From contig AP031351.1 in NCBI GenBank assembly GCA_037833965.1, positions 30,888,501 to 30,952,500 of the forward strand: 64,000 nucleotides of DNA, in the 5' to 3' direction. The notes under the pieces were generated by a model. That model ran no database searches. It was not told the DNA's origin and saw only the letters and a program-made list of their open reading frames with translations. This DNA comes from Marchantia polymorpha subsp. ruderalis (Eukaryota; Streptophyta; Marchantiopsida; Marchantiales; Marchantiaceae). Below are positions 49,201 to 61,124 of the stretch, piece after piece; the first letter of the stretch is position 1; every line of letters starts with the position of its first letter. The translations under genes were made by a program, and so were the position numbers.

Positions 49201-51717
49201 TTCAATTCTGCCCGTGTTCTCCAGATGCTTCAAAGGCTTCTTCTGGATGATTCGTACGATCTTTTGGACTGTCAATCTGCGCAATAAATATGAAGAGTGG
49301 AATTTCCAAGCGCTTGCACATCTTTCTTTGGACGTGTACTAGAGTTGAGAGCCCACTTACATCTGTGTAACTCGAGGTGGTGTTTCGATGCTGCAGACCA
49401 CCCAGGCCCATGGGACCGGCAGGCAAGGATCGCCGGCTGTATCCAGTAAACTGGGAGCGCTCTCGGAAAAGGTTTTAAGGGTGCTAGCTGAAAGTTACAA
49501 CACATTAAAAATTAAAATTTTATAGTTCAAAGTTTCAAGATCATCAGACGTTGCAGACTGAGCACCATCAACTTCAGAGTCGATTCAGCGATCAATTGTT
49601 CTCTACTGAAAACTCATGGAAATCCACTTGCCAGCAGTTTCAAATACTGGCAGGATCGTCCACACACTTGTTAATCTATGAGCAAAAATACAGCCGAGTA
49701 CAGAGAGTATGGCATTATCTTATGGAGTTCTTACAATCGTTCTGGAATGTCCTCCATACCACAGCATCAAATTCTCCATAAATCTCTGCTGCATTGACCA
49801 ATCCGGGGTTTGGGCTCGTGCCATTTGCTCTGATTTTGAAGGTGGGAGCATTCGTCGTAAAAGTCCACCTCCTGTTATAAACTTGTAACAAAAAATAGTT
49901 GTAAATTTCATAAGTGTCATTGTAAAACAAGTGCTCACCATCGTCGTCCAAATAGATGTTGACAAACCGAGTGTTATTGGCAGTCTCCAGCATATCGTAG
50001 AAGACGAGGCTCAAATAGAAACTAGGGACGGCTCGCATTGCTCTTACTCCCGTCAAATTTAACTCAAACATCACGTTATTCTCCTTCTGCGTCGCAACCC
50101 AGGCTGTGCTCATCACCTCATCCGGCATATCCATCGGCGCATAAGGTTGAACATGAACACGCGAAACATTCGTTCTAGACGTGAATTGCTTTTCACCGCT
50201 GGGAATCTTCGCAGGAGCCCATATCCGGTCGTACTTGTCAACGGGATATCTGTACAGAGCGAACGCTCTCGATCAGTCACAGCCATGGCGCCGCAGCAGC
50301 AGTCGCTGAGACACCTCAAGTTCTGGCCAGCCAAACATAGTTGTAAATGATCGCACCGACTCAGCGACCGTGGACCTGAAGCAAGTCGTACCTCAACTGG
50401 ATGTCGCCTCCAAAATTGAGCCGGGCCACTGTCAGGAAGTAGGTCGTGATGGAGTCTTTGAGCATCCCAGAATCGACTCGAGGATACATGCCAACTTCAA
50501 AGGGGCGCAGCTCCAGTGCGGAAATGGCCGGCATGGACGATCTGTCTTCGAGAGGGACCAGGCACACGTACACCATCTTATCGAACGCGGTGATGACGAG
50601 CTCGAGGATCTGAGGTTGGTTCTCCTGCAGCTCGATGGTGGAGATGTACGTCGAGTCCACGGTGAAGTAGAAGCGCATGCTGTAAGTGCTCATCAGGGAT
50701 ACATTGTCTCCTTTGGTGGTCAGATTGCTGCTCGGAAACGTCGCGCGGAGGAGGTAGTTCCTCGGCCACAAGGTTAAGTAGTAGAAAATCGGTAGATTAT
50801 AGCAGAACTTCGATCTCGGTATGGAGCCTATCGGGTAGAAAACCGACGCATCCTTCAAGCTCTCCGCGTTGACCACGGGACTCGTGCTGGGCTCGAGAAG
50901 AACGCTGGCGTTGATCAGGACTCTCTCCTCGCGCAGGTCGTCGGATGCCTCGATATATCGCGCATCGTTCTCCCATTCCAAGCCCGTGACCGGATCCGTG
51001 AAGGCCGCGCCCCCGCAGTTGAGGGTCACAAAGGCTGCGCATCAATTCATCAGCTCCACCGAGTTTTAGTTGCCACTTCACACAAAGCTCAGAATTCCAG
51101 AACCTCTGTGCACAAGCTCGGAAGATTTCATCTCCCCTCCCCTGCCAGAGACTCTCGTCGGGTACAGAGAGCATTTACTTTCCAATCATCTCGTTGCCCC
51201 TGAGACTCAGGACTTTAAGCACTTCCTTCCCTCTGCCTGAGGCGAGGCCTGTCGCCATGAGACTCTCCAGAATTCATGACTACGATCCGCACATCTCTTA
51301 CACACCATCCATCATTCAGACCCTGAAGCATTTGCAGAAGAAGAATGGTTCTCTTCCTTTCTTTCAATCAAATGCAAACCTTCTGGGGAGATTTCGGAAT
51401 CTCGAGTTGCAGGGGGGTGAGCCCTCGTGACCTCTAGCCTGCAAAGCTGAACGAGCTTCACTGGAGCGAAGGGTGCACCCAAGTGAACAAATAACACATT
51501 CGGAGATGTAAATGCATGCGTGCGTACCTTCTGAAGACTGAGACGAGACAGTGGAAGCGAGCAGGCTGAAAAGAAGAGTCGCGGCCCACAAAGTTGTCAC
51601 TCTGAAGTCTAGCTGCTTCGCCTTCTCGATGTTGCCTGTGTAGAAGTGAAACCTGCGAAGTTGTGACAGTTTGGGAGTATCCCTCGTCCAAGCCATGGGA
51701 GCTGGACTACTCTGCAA
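43175..51717 (-). CDS. Malectin-like LRR receptor-like protein kinase, 18 exons
   Basis: A plasma-membrane receptor kinase. My model joins 18 exons: 51717-51528, 51034-50392, 50249-49735, 49487-49361, 49133-48990, 48702-48628, 48414-48340, 47750-47607, 47440-47369, 46920-46693, 46444-46335, 46229-46086, 45940-45822, 45611-45401, 44996-44885, 44648-44526, 44401-44251 and 43510-43175. They sum to 3519 nt (1172 residues) with every phase consistent; ends may be off by a base. Order: signal anchor (about 37-57), malectin-like domain (about 60-445), GDPC hinge, eight or so LRRs, PWC motif, transmembrane helix (about 783-805), kinase (about 845-1115). A second Met lies seven codons in. The ectodomain (malectin before LRR) is of LRR-I/SYMRK layout, while the kinase reads more like LRR-VIII. 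The ligand is unknown. Confidence 0.9.
43925..43967. repeat. Perfect inverted repeat, 21-bp arms, in the last intron
   Basis: Arms 43925-43945 and 43947-43967 with a single-base loop (A), within the intron between exons 17 and 18 of the receptor kinase. No terminal duplication or family match is seen. Confidence 0.9.
46335..49133 (-). other. Receptor LRR exons 5-11
   Basis: Each exon of 72, 75 or 144 nt encodes one or two repeats, and all are cut at the same phase (after the second base of a codon near the repeat start). Repeats include [54 protein letters not shown] and [13 protein letters not shown]. The exon ending at 48340 is followed by GCAAGT instead of GTAAGT; the phase and the matching GTAAGT donors of sister exons make this a GC-AG intron. 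Exon 11 supplies SPWCIDRE, the post-LRR cysteine motif. Confidence 0.85.
49361..51717 (-). other. Receptor ectodomain exons 1-4: signal and malectin-like region
   Basis: Exon 1 encodes a hydrophobic stretch [20 protein letters not shown] before SSE. Splicing to exon 2 gives [12 protein letters not shown], the classic start of malectin-like domains, followed by WENDARYI. Exon 3 carries YDRIWAP and the FNIYLDD-like [13 protein letters not shown] blocks. Exon 4 gives the hinge [15 protein letters not shown] leading to the first LRR. The join of exon 3 to 4 (QND to STLKTF) leaves the segment between malectin and GDPC rather short, so a small extra exon between 49487 and 49735 cannot be excluded. 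Confidence 0.8.
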
Positions 51718-54700
51718 CCGCGCATGGTTTACACGGCTAGGAAAGTCAGAAGGAGAAATTGCTTGCGGATGAGCTTTTCATGCGTACAACTGACTCAGAC
51801 GAGCACAAGTCACGTCAGCTTCATGAAGCTCGTGACTTCCTGCGGGAAGCTTCCGTTTTCTAAAAGTTTTTCTTCGAAAATCTGGAAGAGATTGTTGACT
51901 GAGAATTGTTCACCTTCATCAGGAGATGTTGACGTTCGATGAATTTAGTATATTCATGCGGGAGCCGCATAGAAATCTGTCACAGGTTTTGGAAATTACA
52001 CATTGTGAGCAGAAGGAAATCTGAAGACGCTGGCTGGTGTACTCGCTGTGCCTTTTGACCCTTTGGGTCCTCCGGGCTTGATCTATTACCATCTACCATT
52101 TGAACTGATGTCTTCAGTCCAGCAATTTTGCAAATCACGCTGTAGAATTTCCCGAACTGCGAAGAGCATTGCGATCGATACGAATTCTACGACCACAGAC
52201 TTGAAAATCTTGGAAGCTAGCTTAGCTTACTTACTTGGTTACACTCGAGAACGATAGTGACGGGCGGAGTGAAGTCTGATGCACGCACCTGCTCTCAAGA
52301 CGCACTGAAGGTATACAATCCTAATTGCTTTTGTGCCCATGTGCTACTCATCCTCATCAGCACCGACTGCTTCTGCTCCTGCAATAGACAGACGCAGCCC
52401 ACGACACGCCGACTTTCAATCTGGAAGAGTTTTCACTAGAAACATGAAACGATGTATTGGAGGTGAAGCTCAGATTTACAGAAAGCGCAAAATTCATGAC
52501 CGTAATGATACCCGGTCGTTTCCATTGATTAAGTCAACCGTGGCGAGAACCGCTTTCATTAGAGCACTTTTGAAAACAAGAATTCACTCGAGGAAATAAA
52601 CTCTTCTCCAAATTCCAAGGCATCCTTAAGCAGTGAAGACATCCTCTGACTCTGAATTGAGACGCAAGTCCTCCACAAGCCTGACTCTGGCTTCGGATTT
52701 TGCTCAGATTCTTCCTCGCTGGAGATCTAAAAAACAAACAGGGAAAGGAGCTGGAGACGACGATGTTGTGGAAGTGGATGAAGGATGGAGTTATACGACC
52801 AAAACTGAGCTGAGACTCCAGTTCAGATATCGTACGAGCAGAACAATCTCAAAAAAACAGTTCAAAACGTTATTCCCCATCATCTAACGCTGACCTTTAT
52901 TAGCCCAGATATATGATGGCGGCTGAAGAACCAGAAGACCTTACGAGTCGTGTAGACTTCATTTAAAGTATCCCAGGATCAGTTCCAGTGCTACCCTGCT
53001 ACAGTTTTATTTCTTCTAGCTGCGTCCGACCTGTTGGCAATCACTCGATCACCTTCTGCCGTGGAACCCATGCAGGCATCCTGAAGGGTCTGTTTAGGGA
53101 GGAGTCTTTATAATCTCAGACTTGCAAAAAGCCTGGATGTTTGGGACGATTCCTGCACTGTCACTTTACGCCTCTCCACATTTCAGCGTGCAAAGCTGCG
53201 CTTGCTTGCATCGCAAAAGGGTGGTTTGAATTTTAAGTGTTCGCATCTCATGAGGGCGGGCCCCGAGCGTACGCAGATCGAAGACATTGTGTTCTCGCAA
53301 CACCAGTCCGGAAATGAAGTAGAGTATTCTCGAATGCATCAAGGATCCCAGAATTCGTGATTGCTTTTGTTTCGATTCGCATCTTTGACGAGGCTCGTCA
53401 TGCTTGCTTGCAAACGGCTCTGCTACTTTCGCGCCTCCAGCCTCCTCGACAATTTGGGATGTTGAAGTATTTTCCAAAATGCCAAACTGGAGTCTCTGCA
53501 ATTTTCTTACTAGTCGTGAACTTGATCACAACGCTGATCGGTTGCGTTTGCAGGACGTCGGAGCAGGAAAATGGTCTGTTCAGTTGCAGCAGTCGGATGG
53601 CCAGTGAGGCACTCACTACCTCCATCGAGCGTCTGTTCATCGAGAAAACCCTCCTGCAGCAGCCTAATGAACCTTCAGAATCTCATCGTTGGATTCCTGA
53701 GGTCGATCCCTCCTCTCCCACTGTGCTCTGCTGTGTATCATGCAGTTCACATTCTCGTGTATCTTTGTGGGGAAACAAAATTCGCATGACCGTAGCTTTC
53801 GCGTGCTCGAATCTTATGACCTGCATCTGGCGGAATCCATTTATTCAGATTCTTGTCAACATCGCTGCATATTTTCGTTCGTCTAAAAGTCAGAAAAGAA
53901 TTTTGACACCTATGACAGCAGTTTGACATAGAGACCAACGTAGACATAAATTTCCCACTAGTTTCCAGCCTGTCAAATAGATTAGCCGCAGACGAGTATC
54001 CGGTCAACTATTTTCTTCAGCTGTCATACAGGGGTAGGCGAGGAGAGCAGGAACTGTGTTGTCACTGCACATATTCTTCACAGGAAAACTTTTGTTTTTC
54101 CCAATCAAAATATTGCAGGACGAAGTTCCTTCAATGTTTTCATCTAAAGCCTTCACTTTGTCCTCTTATTTTATATCTTGGGGTTCACGAAAAGTTGAGA
54201 ATCGATGCTAGATTGGAAGATTTTGCATGACCAAACCTTTCAAGCATTCATTGCAATGCCAGCATGCACCTCGGGATAAGATAGATACAGTACTCCAATA
54301 CAGTCTGCCTGAGCAACTTGTACCCTATCTCACTTTGGGATTGCATTCTTATACAAGCGCTGAAGATATCACCGTACAACACGATGGCACACATGATCAT
54401 CTGCTGACAATCATAGTACAATCCCAACATCTTCAGAAAGTGAAACTGCACACTTCAATAATTGTAAACCAGACTGGACGCCCTTTCAAGGGTGAGGTTG
54501 TAAAATGGGCCTGGATCTAAGCATATAAGCTCCAACAGTTCCGAAGACGTCTGGGCGTGAACACAGTCAAAATTGATATGCCGCCCACGACTTCTTCACT
54601 ATCTTTAAGGTTGTCCTTAGTTCTGCCCACCAACAGAGGTCTTATGCAAACCTTCACATCGTTTTCCAAAAATGGAGTAACAACTGATGTGATGTTTAAT

Positions 54701-56131
54701 GTGTAGTTACATACGGCACTTTTGAAAAATAGATATGTTATGGAGATACGTATGATAACACACATATCTCCATACCACCAGAACTTTGCCAAATTTACCT
54801 GGTTTCCAGCAGAATGATTCTCAAGTTTTGGCTCAGCCGAAAGTGACTATGGACTTCACACGGCACGACTTCATACATCATTAGTAAATATGGACTTCAA
54901 GAGTAATTTCAACAGTCCACAGTCTTCTCTATAACATACATATACACACACAGAATCCCATCGAACATAAAATGGATTCTTTTGCTCATACCTGTTGATA
55001 TAAGTATCTCTCCCTTACAAACTGTAGGTGGGGCAGGGTTTTATCCAAGTACTTTTGCGCCTTCAGCTGACGACATTGTGTGACGCTGCTACTTCGATAA
55101 CTTCAAATCTGTCAGATTCTATGGAGTCAAGGCTCTAGCTAATTTGCACCACCGTCGATAGGTTTCTCTCCTATCTTCAATTGAGGTTCAGCAATTTGAA
55201 CTCTTGTGCATCTAAAAACTACTCTTATGTATAATATGCCTGAATGTTACCTACAAGTATTGGTATCTCCATTCTTCCTCCAACATGGCGATGCTGCTTG
55301 ATCTTCATTGATACTCCACCCAAAAAAAGCCTGAAATCATTATATTTCAGTTGAACACCATTGTTATGTATGCACTTTCCCGAAGAGTTTTATTGAAATT
55401 TGAGCAATACAAGCAAAAGCTTCTAACAGGCTTCTATGACAGTTGATTTAATACAAAGACACACCAAATTAAGTTTGATTCTACAAAGCATTCCAAATTT
55501 GAAATACTTAGATTTTATCACTTATGACTTCAATGCACTCTGCATAAATCATATGGCTTGGATAATTTCCTTATCAAACTTATATTTTGATATCCCTATC
55601 TTTGGTGGAATTCTTGTTATCTTGTCAAAATTAACCAAACAAGAAAGTCAACTATTGTCAATAACCGATGGAATCCGGAACTCGGGATCCTTTTGGGAAC
55701 GGAACTTTGTGGGGGAGGTTGATACTTTCGGGAACGGAACTTTGTGGCGCGGGCGCGAAGCATATAGCTTCACCCAACCCCACTACCCACATCCTTATGT
55801 CTTTCTAAGCTATTTTTATACATCCTACTTGTTTTTAAGGTTAAATAATTGTGAAATTTATTAATACTACAAGTTCGGTCAATCGAATCATCATTCAAAG
55901 GGAAATAAGTTAAATTTTTCAATTTTTATTGATGTAAATATAAGATAATAATGATGTTTCAACGTAAATTTGTACTTCATCTCAACAAAGTTATTAGATT
56001 TTGTATAAAGCCACACTAGGTTTGATTATTATTTTTTCACTGAGAAATTGTACCTTGCAATTATTTACCTTCTTCAGTGCAAAAAAAAAATAATTGCTTA
56101 TTAATAAGGTTTTAATTAAATTGTCTAATCT
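51718..56131. other. Intergenic, upstream of the receptor kinase; no gene supported
   Basis: It contains the promoter side of the minus-strand kinase gene. An open frame of about 189 codons (53357-53926, plus) has no ATG at its start, no recognised motif and no supporting splice context, so I do not call it. A tandem pair of GGGAACGGAACTTTGTGG units lies near 55696-55757. The segment CCTTTTGACCC...GGTCCTCCGGG near 52052 has a weak echo at 60557, perhaps an old shared repeat. Confidence 0.5.
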
Positions 56132-58152
56132 TTTCCAATTATGAAAAATCTGAAGATACAAAAAAACATTTAAAAAAATCAAAATCTTCAGGATAATGAT
56201 TCTAAATTCTAAATTCAATCTCCAAAAGAACTAAAACATACCCTTTTGCAATGTATGATATGTATCACTTTACGAATAACTGATATTTTCTTAGTCCAGA
56301 AAATCCAAAGTACTTCATGTTAGTAGTAATGCAAGTCAAGACAATGTACTAATACAATTGGTTTGGGGTTTTCGGCCGACTGGCTGTGACTCTTCTGTTC
56401 CACTTAACGGGGAGAGTCTGCTAGTTTGTGTTCTCATGGACGTAGCTAGAAGGGCAAGTCACTTATCGTATGCGTCTTTTCTTGTGTCTGCATTCTCTAT
56501 CGTGTGAATTTTTTTGACAATTGGCATCAAATCCGAGCTCCTTTTCTTGATAAATTGAGATTCATGAAAGTGGTAGTGGAAGCCTTCATTGCTTGAACTT
56601 GTGAACATCAGAGCACCGAGTGAGGAAGAGTGAGGAAGCCTGCGCAGGGGAGGAAGACGATGGAGTTCATGGATAATAGAAAATTGGATTAGAGTCACTT
56701 GGTGTGTAGCAGCTTTGCTGCAAATTTTAGTGTAATCTAACTTGTAGTTTGGAAAACTGGCCAAAAGTTGATTCTCGACATACGGATCCGGAGCATGTAG
56801 TCGTTGGTCGTTTGGAGGAGCTGATGGGGTAGTCAGACAAAGAGGAAGTTCGTTAACCGTTTGCCTGGATAATACTGCTTTATGGTGGATCAATGGTCAT
56901 TTTGGTTGTGATGATGAATGTTGCCGATCAACCTCATTTCAAGAATGGAAGCTGTTTTTAGTTTCTATGTGAGTCGGCCTCCGCATGATGAAAATGCTGA
57001 AATTTGATCTGATCTGCCAACTCACTTCATACTTGTAATTAATTCCTCCCAACGACTATGATTTACTCATTCCATTTTTGATAATGTTGACTAATTCATT
57101 TTTTTATTTGACGAGTTGTCTCTTAATAAATGGCTCTATCGCCTTTCATTCAGACATGATTGGACTCTTAGTCTCGTTCTGAGAATCCACATCAGGCCCG
57201 TCAATTCTCTCCATATTCCAGGTGATTGCTGGAGTTTTCTCTCCATGATAATATGTATTTAGCTTGATCATCCTTATAATTGAGCCACTTCTTATGAGGG
57301 CCAGAGTTAAACTTTCACTTGCAGGCCAAAATTATCTCGTCATGAACTACTCATAAAGAGCCATAGACCGGGTATCCATATATATTTCTTTGACCAGATG
57401 TCATCAGTCTCTCGGAAATGCCTTGTGGATTATTTTTTGAAGATTGACTCGCATATACTTAAAGTCGAATCTTTGTTGGAAACCGGCATGATCTTTGAAG
57501 CTTTACTATAATATTTTTCCTTCAAGATGAGGAGATCATAGCTAAAATCTATCTAACTCAAAGTTATTATTTGGAGATCTTGAAAGAATATTGCGTTATT
57601 ATCGCATGAGTAGCACAAGTAAAATAAACTATCATTTTAGTTACCTCTATATATTTTTACTCTATCATATTTTGGCTACGGTTTACTTCTAGTTAATTCC
57701 AACTTAAAGAGTGATCAATGTTATGTTATTTCAATGGTTTTATTGCAAAGTAAAGTGTTTGTTATTTTCCCGATATGTGTCAAAGGGGAGACTATTCTGA
57801 TAAATCCAAGTTAAGACGGTGTGTGGGTAACGCAACCTTCCAACTTGTTTCATACAGCAGAACCTGTCTAAGTTAATTCTGCCAGGACCAACGGTTATGT
57901 ATTAATTTAGACAGTATATTAATAAAGAGAGGTTCTCTATTCGCGTCATTTGTGATGGGGCAGTTATTAGCACATTGACTAGAGTCACTGGTTCTGTATG
58001 AAAAGCTAAAGTCTCGATGTAACAGCAAGACATGTTTCGAGATTGAATTATATTGAACTCAATAGCATTATGGCGCTGTCGTCAAACCCGTAAGCTGCGC
58101 TACAAAGATGGTTGTCACTTATGCTTGAAAGTTGCTTCATTTGTAACAGGTG
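56132..58152 (+). repeat. 2-kb dispersed repeat, copy B
   Basis: Partner of 38086-40130. It has the same copia-like LTR end (to about 56519) with primer-like ATTGGCATCAAATCCGAGC. The antisense frame at 56459-56893 (144 codons, minus) is shared with copy A but disrupted there, and resembles nothing I recognise. It continues into a complete pogo-like element, so the similarity to copy A ends inside that transposon. Confidence 0.8.
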
Positions 58153-58722
58153 CGTTCACCTTGGATAGCAGACACAACCAGATGCACAATCCAATGGCTT
58201 CAAAAAGGTCCACCAAGACGAAGATGACAAACGAGGTTTGGATAGCTCTTTGTGAGCACAAGCAAAAGCCTCCATTGCTGATGCAAGCAGACCTGATCAA
58301 ATGGCTTCAAGAAAAGCATGCAGGTTCTGTGAGTCAGGGAACAATTTCTCTGACTCTCAAACATTTAGTTGAAATCCTTGCCAAGAAGTAGGATGTGAAT
58401 CGAAATCCTTGCTAAGAAGGAGGATGTGAATCGCAATCCTTGCCAAGAAATACCCACTGATCGAGACAGCTCTGTACCGGTGGTTCCTCACATATCAAGA
58501 CCAAGTAGGTCTCCGCCCCTCGCAATCCACGTCATTTCTCTCCACCGTTTATTTCTCTGCAGTGGTTATTAATGTAAAATTTTGGGACTGCTTGTGGAAT
58601 ATTAGTTATTAACTTCTTTAGGTTTATTAATAAGTACAAGGATCCAACTTGGAACTAGACTGGATATATTAGTTATCACATGTTATTAAGTTAGACATTA
58701 TTAATTTAAACAGGTTCTATTG
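57854..58722 (+). mobile_element. Pogo/Tigger-like DNA transposon, 869 bp, non-autonomous
   Basis: Terminal inverted repeats of about 23 bp with a few mismatches: left CAGCAGAACCTGTCTAAG and right end complement CAATAGAACCTGTTTAAA. TA flanks both sides (57852-57853 and 58723-58724), the target duplication of Tc1/mariner-type transposons. The interior holds only a DNA-binding-domain fragment of a transposase, with no DDE catalytic region. Confidence 0.82.
58190..58391 (+). pseudogene. Transposase N-terminal HTH fragment (pogo/CENP-B type)
   Basis: Encodes SKRSTKTKMTNEVWIALCEH, then KPPLLMQADLIKWLQEKH and SVSQGTISLTLKHL. The spacing of the Trp-Leu helix and the SQGTIS recognition-helix block matches the first helix-turn-helix of pogo/Tigger and CENP-B proteins. 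The frame ends at TAG 58389-58391 and no DDE domain follows, so only a DNA-binding remnant persists. It lies centrally within the terminal repeats, which supports the element call. Confidence 0.75.
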
Positions 58723-58724
58723 TA

Positions 58725-58950
58725 TATTAAATCAGTGAGTTTAGGATTTTTGCCAATTGGCTATGAATCTCGTGTATTACTTAAAGCGGCGAGTCTGCTC
58801 GTCGCGCCAAACATTTTATCTTTGTATTACCGTGGACACAGCCAGAAGGGCGAACCAATTAACCTAAGTGTTTGCATTCTCTATAACATGAATTCTCTTG
58901 ACATATTATTTCAAATCCTAACATTTGTCATAGGGAGTTTAGGCTAACTA
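58725..58950 (+). repeat. Decayed copia-like LTR end
   Basis: The order GCCAATTGGCTATGA, GAGTCTGCT, CCAGAAGGGCGAA, GCATTCTCTATAACATGAAT and TTGACA parallels the LTR ends in the 2-kb repeats. The primer site after TTGACA is no longer clear. Confidence 0.5.
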
Positions 58951-61096
58951 AATATAATCAAATCAGTTAGATTTATTCAAACTTTTAATTAACTCTAACC
59001 ATCATTGCTGTTAAGTGTTTTTAGTTTTAATTTTTTACATCTTTTTCTCTTTTATTCAGATATCATTCACAACAAACTAATTAGCTCAAAGTGCAAACAT
59101 ATGAATATTTTTGGAACATCATTTATTTTTTAATCATCAGTCAGGTTGCTGAAATAACAAAGATAGAGGTTTTTAATCCATGTCGTTTAGAATATAATTA
59201 GGCAATATATTTCAAATTTAAAAGAAAAGATTCTTAAATCATGAGAAATACATATTTTTTTCTATACTCCATCACATAACTCAAAATTTTCTTTTTAGTG
59301 ATAATTTGAGTTAAAATGTCCAATCCATCATTTTTCTTCTTGCATTGCTCAAAAATTATGTATTCATATGATATTATTAATTTGTAAAAAAAATTTACAC
59401 CATTTTTAATAGACATCAATTATGTGTGATGAACAAGCAATAGACTGCTTCAAAATGCTAGCATCTTCCAGAATCACCTTGTGTTAGATTATACCTTCAT
59501 TCTTATCTATAATACATTAAAACATTAATTCAGGTTCTGAAATCTGAAAATCCTCAATGTATCATTTTATACCTCCTATTTTCTCATGGCTTTTTATCTT
59601 TATATGTGAAGATGAACTTACAAACTTATGAGATGAACTGCAAATACGTTTGAAAATGATATTGTTTCATTACACTGGAGTAACTTGTAGTACAATCTTT
59701 TACTCCATCATCCAACCTTCAAATTTAACTAAATGCTTAGTCCACCAACAAGCAAAAGAGACATGCAATGTTCTCTCCCATAAGGTTAGATTATCACTCC
59801 GTGGTTTTTTAATATCCTAGAGGTAAAAAGAAGTAGATTACTCTCTCGTATCTTGTTGCTATTCCTCTCCAATTTTTTGCCAAGTAACCTCCAAAACATA
59901 GATTAGGATATACACATAACGAATTTTACAATGTGTGTTGGACTTTGAAAAAGTTTCCTCTTGGAATTTGAAATTTGAACAATTAATGCAAGAATCTTTT
60001 GGCCCATATTTTAATGGATAATAGATGTATCATAATGAATGACACCTGCAAAAGACCTGAATAACATTCGGAGTTGCGCAAGTAGGCGATGAGAAAAGTC
60101 CCAACATGATAAGTCGTTCAATGCCATATACTGTATTATATATGACATTGAACGGTATATATCATATATACCTTCCGAAACCTGACCCTATCTTTATGTG
60201 AATCGACCTTCCTCTGACGACTCTCGACTCAGACAACTTAATTCCAGTCAGGTCTTCGGGCCATGTGTACCTTTCTATCTGGAAGACTTTATGAAGACAA
60301 ATTGTGCACGAAATTGACGAAGTCAAATTGCATGTCTAGTGGACGTACGCAACATGACCAGAGTTGAGTCGTTCGTCAGGTTCGCATGCATGAAAGTTTG
60401 ATAAAATGCTCATGTCCGCACATCCAGGCTGGCTTTATTCGGAGTTTTCCAATACCTTTAGAGATGTTTTCGGTTGTCGCTCTACTGCTTTAGAGGGGTA
60501 TCTTCCCTTGGTTTAGACTCGTTGAATATTTTGAATTCTTTTTAGCCTTTTGACCCTCAGGTACCTCGGGTTTGATTTATTATCATTACCTTCAGATGCT
60601 TCGTCCTTTTATATTCAAGACCTCTTTTAATCATATCGACGTACGGGATGTTTTACGAATCAACTTTAGAATGGTTTAGGGTAAGGCATTGCTCCAAAAG
60701 CAAGGCAATGCCTTCAGATGGCCCCCCCCCAATCCTGGAATTAGGATCCGGAATTGTGGCGACTACATTACCGGTTTGGCCGTTTACCCTGATTATGTAA
60801 GTCAAGTACTTCAAGTCAGGTAAACAAATTGACCGGTTCTATTGGTTACTTCAACATTCAATCGTATGAGAACACGAATCAGCAGATTCTTAACACTTAA
60901 ATAAATCTTCGTATCATGGCTCCTAATCGAATTGTTTGGAATTCGGATATTCAAGAAATTATTTTATCAACGAATAGTGGGCAAATTGGAAAGTCGTTCA
61001 TCGTCAGCTGATAGTCAGCCAGATCATTGGAATCGCCTTCCATGCGGGCTCTCTTATCGGTTACCTGATGGCACGGCTTTCCAGAACCCTGAGCAT
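58951..61096. other. AT-rich intergenic, nothing supported
   Basis: Only short accidental frames are present. A 9-base C run sits at about 60722-60730 and an imperfect AT palindrome near 60150-60170. Confidence 0.45.
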
Positions 61097-61124
61097 CGTG
61101 AGCCTACAACGTTGTAGGCTCACG
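61097..61124. repeat. Perfect 28-bp palindrome
   Basis: Centred between 61110 and 61111 (AACGTT core). It extends to 40 bp or so with mismatches through GAGCAT and TTGCTC on either side. Function unknown. Confidence 0.9.

Noticed and set aside
49202-49272. Segment reading [19 protein letters not shown] considered as an exon of the receptor kinase
   Set aside because: It has no LRR pattern, whereas the acceptor before 49133 restores a perfect LRR in the same phase.
53357-53926. 189-codon open frame as a gene
   Set aside because: No ATG at its start, no motif, and biased composition; nothing around it supports a promoter or splice structure.
60932-61117. 61-codon frame near the 28-bp palindrome
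   Set aside because: Composition is ordinary, it overlaps the palindrome, and no homology is recognised.
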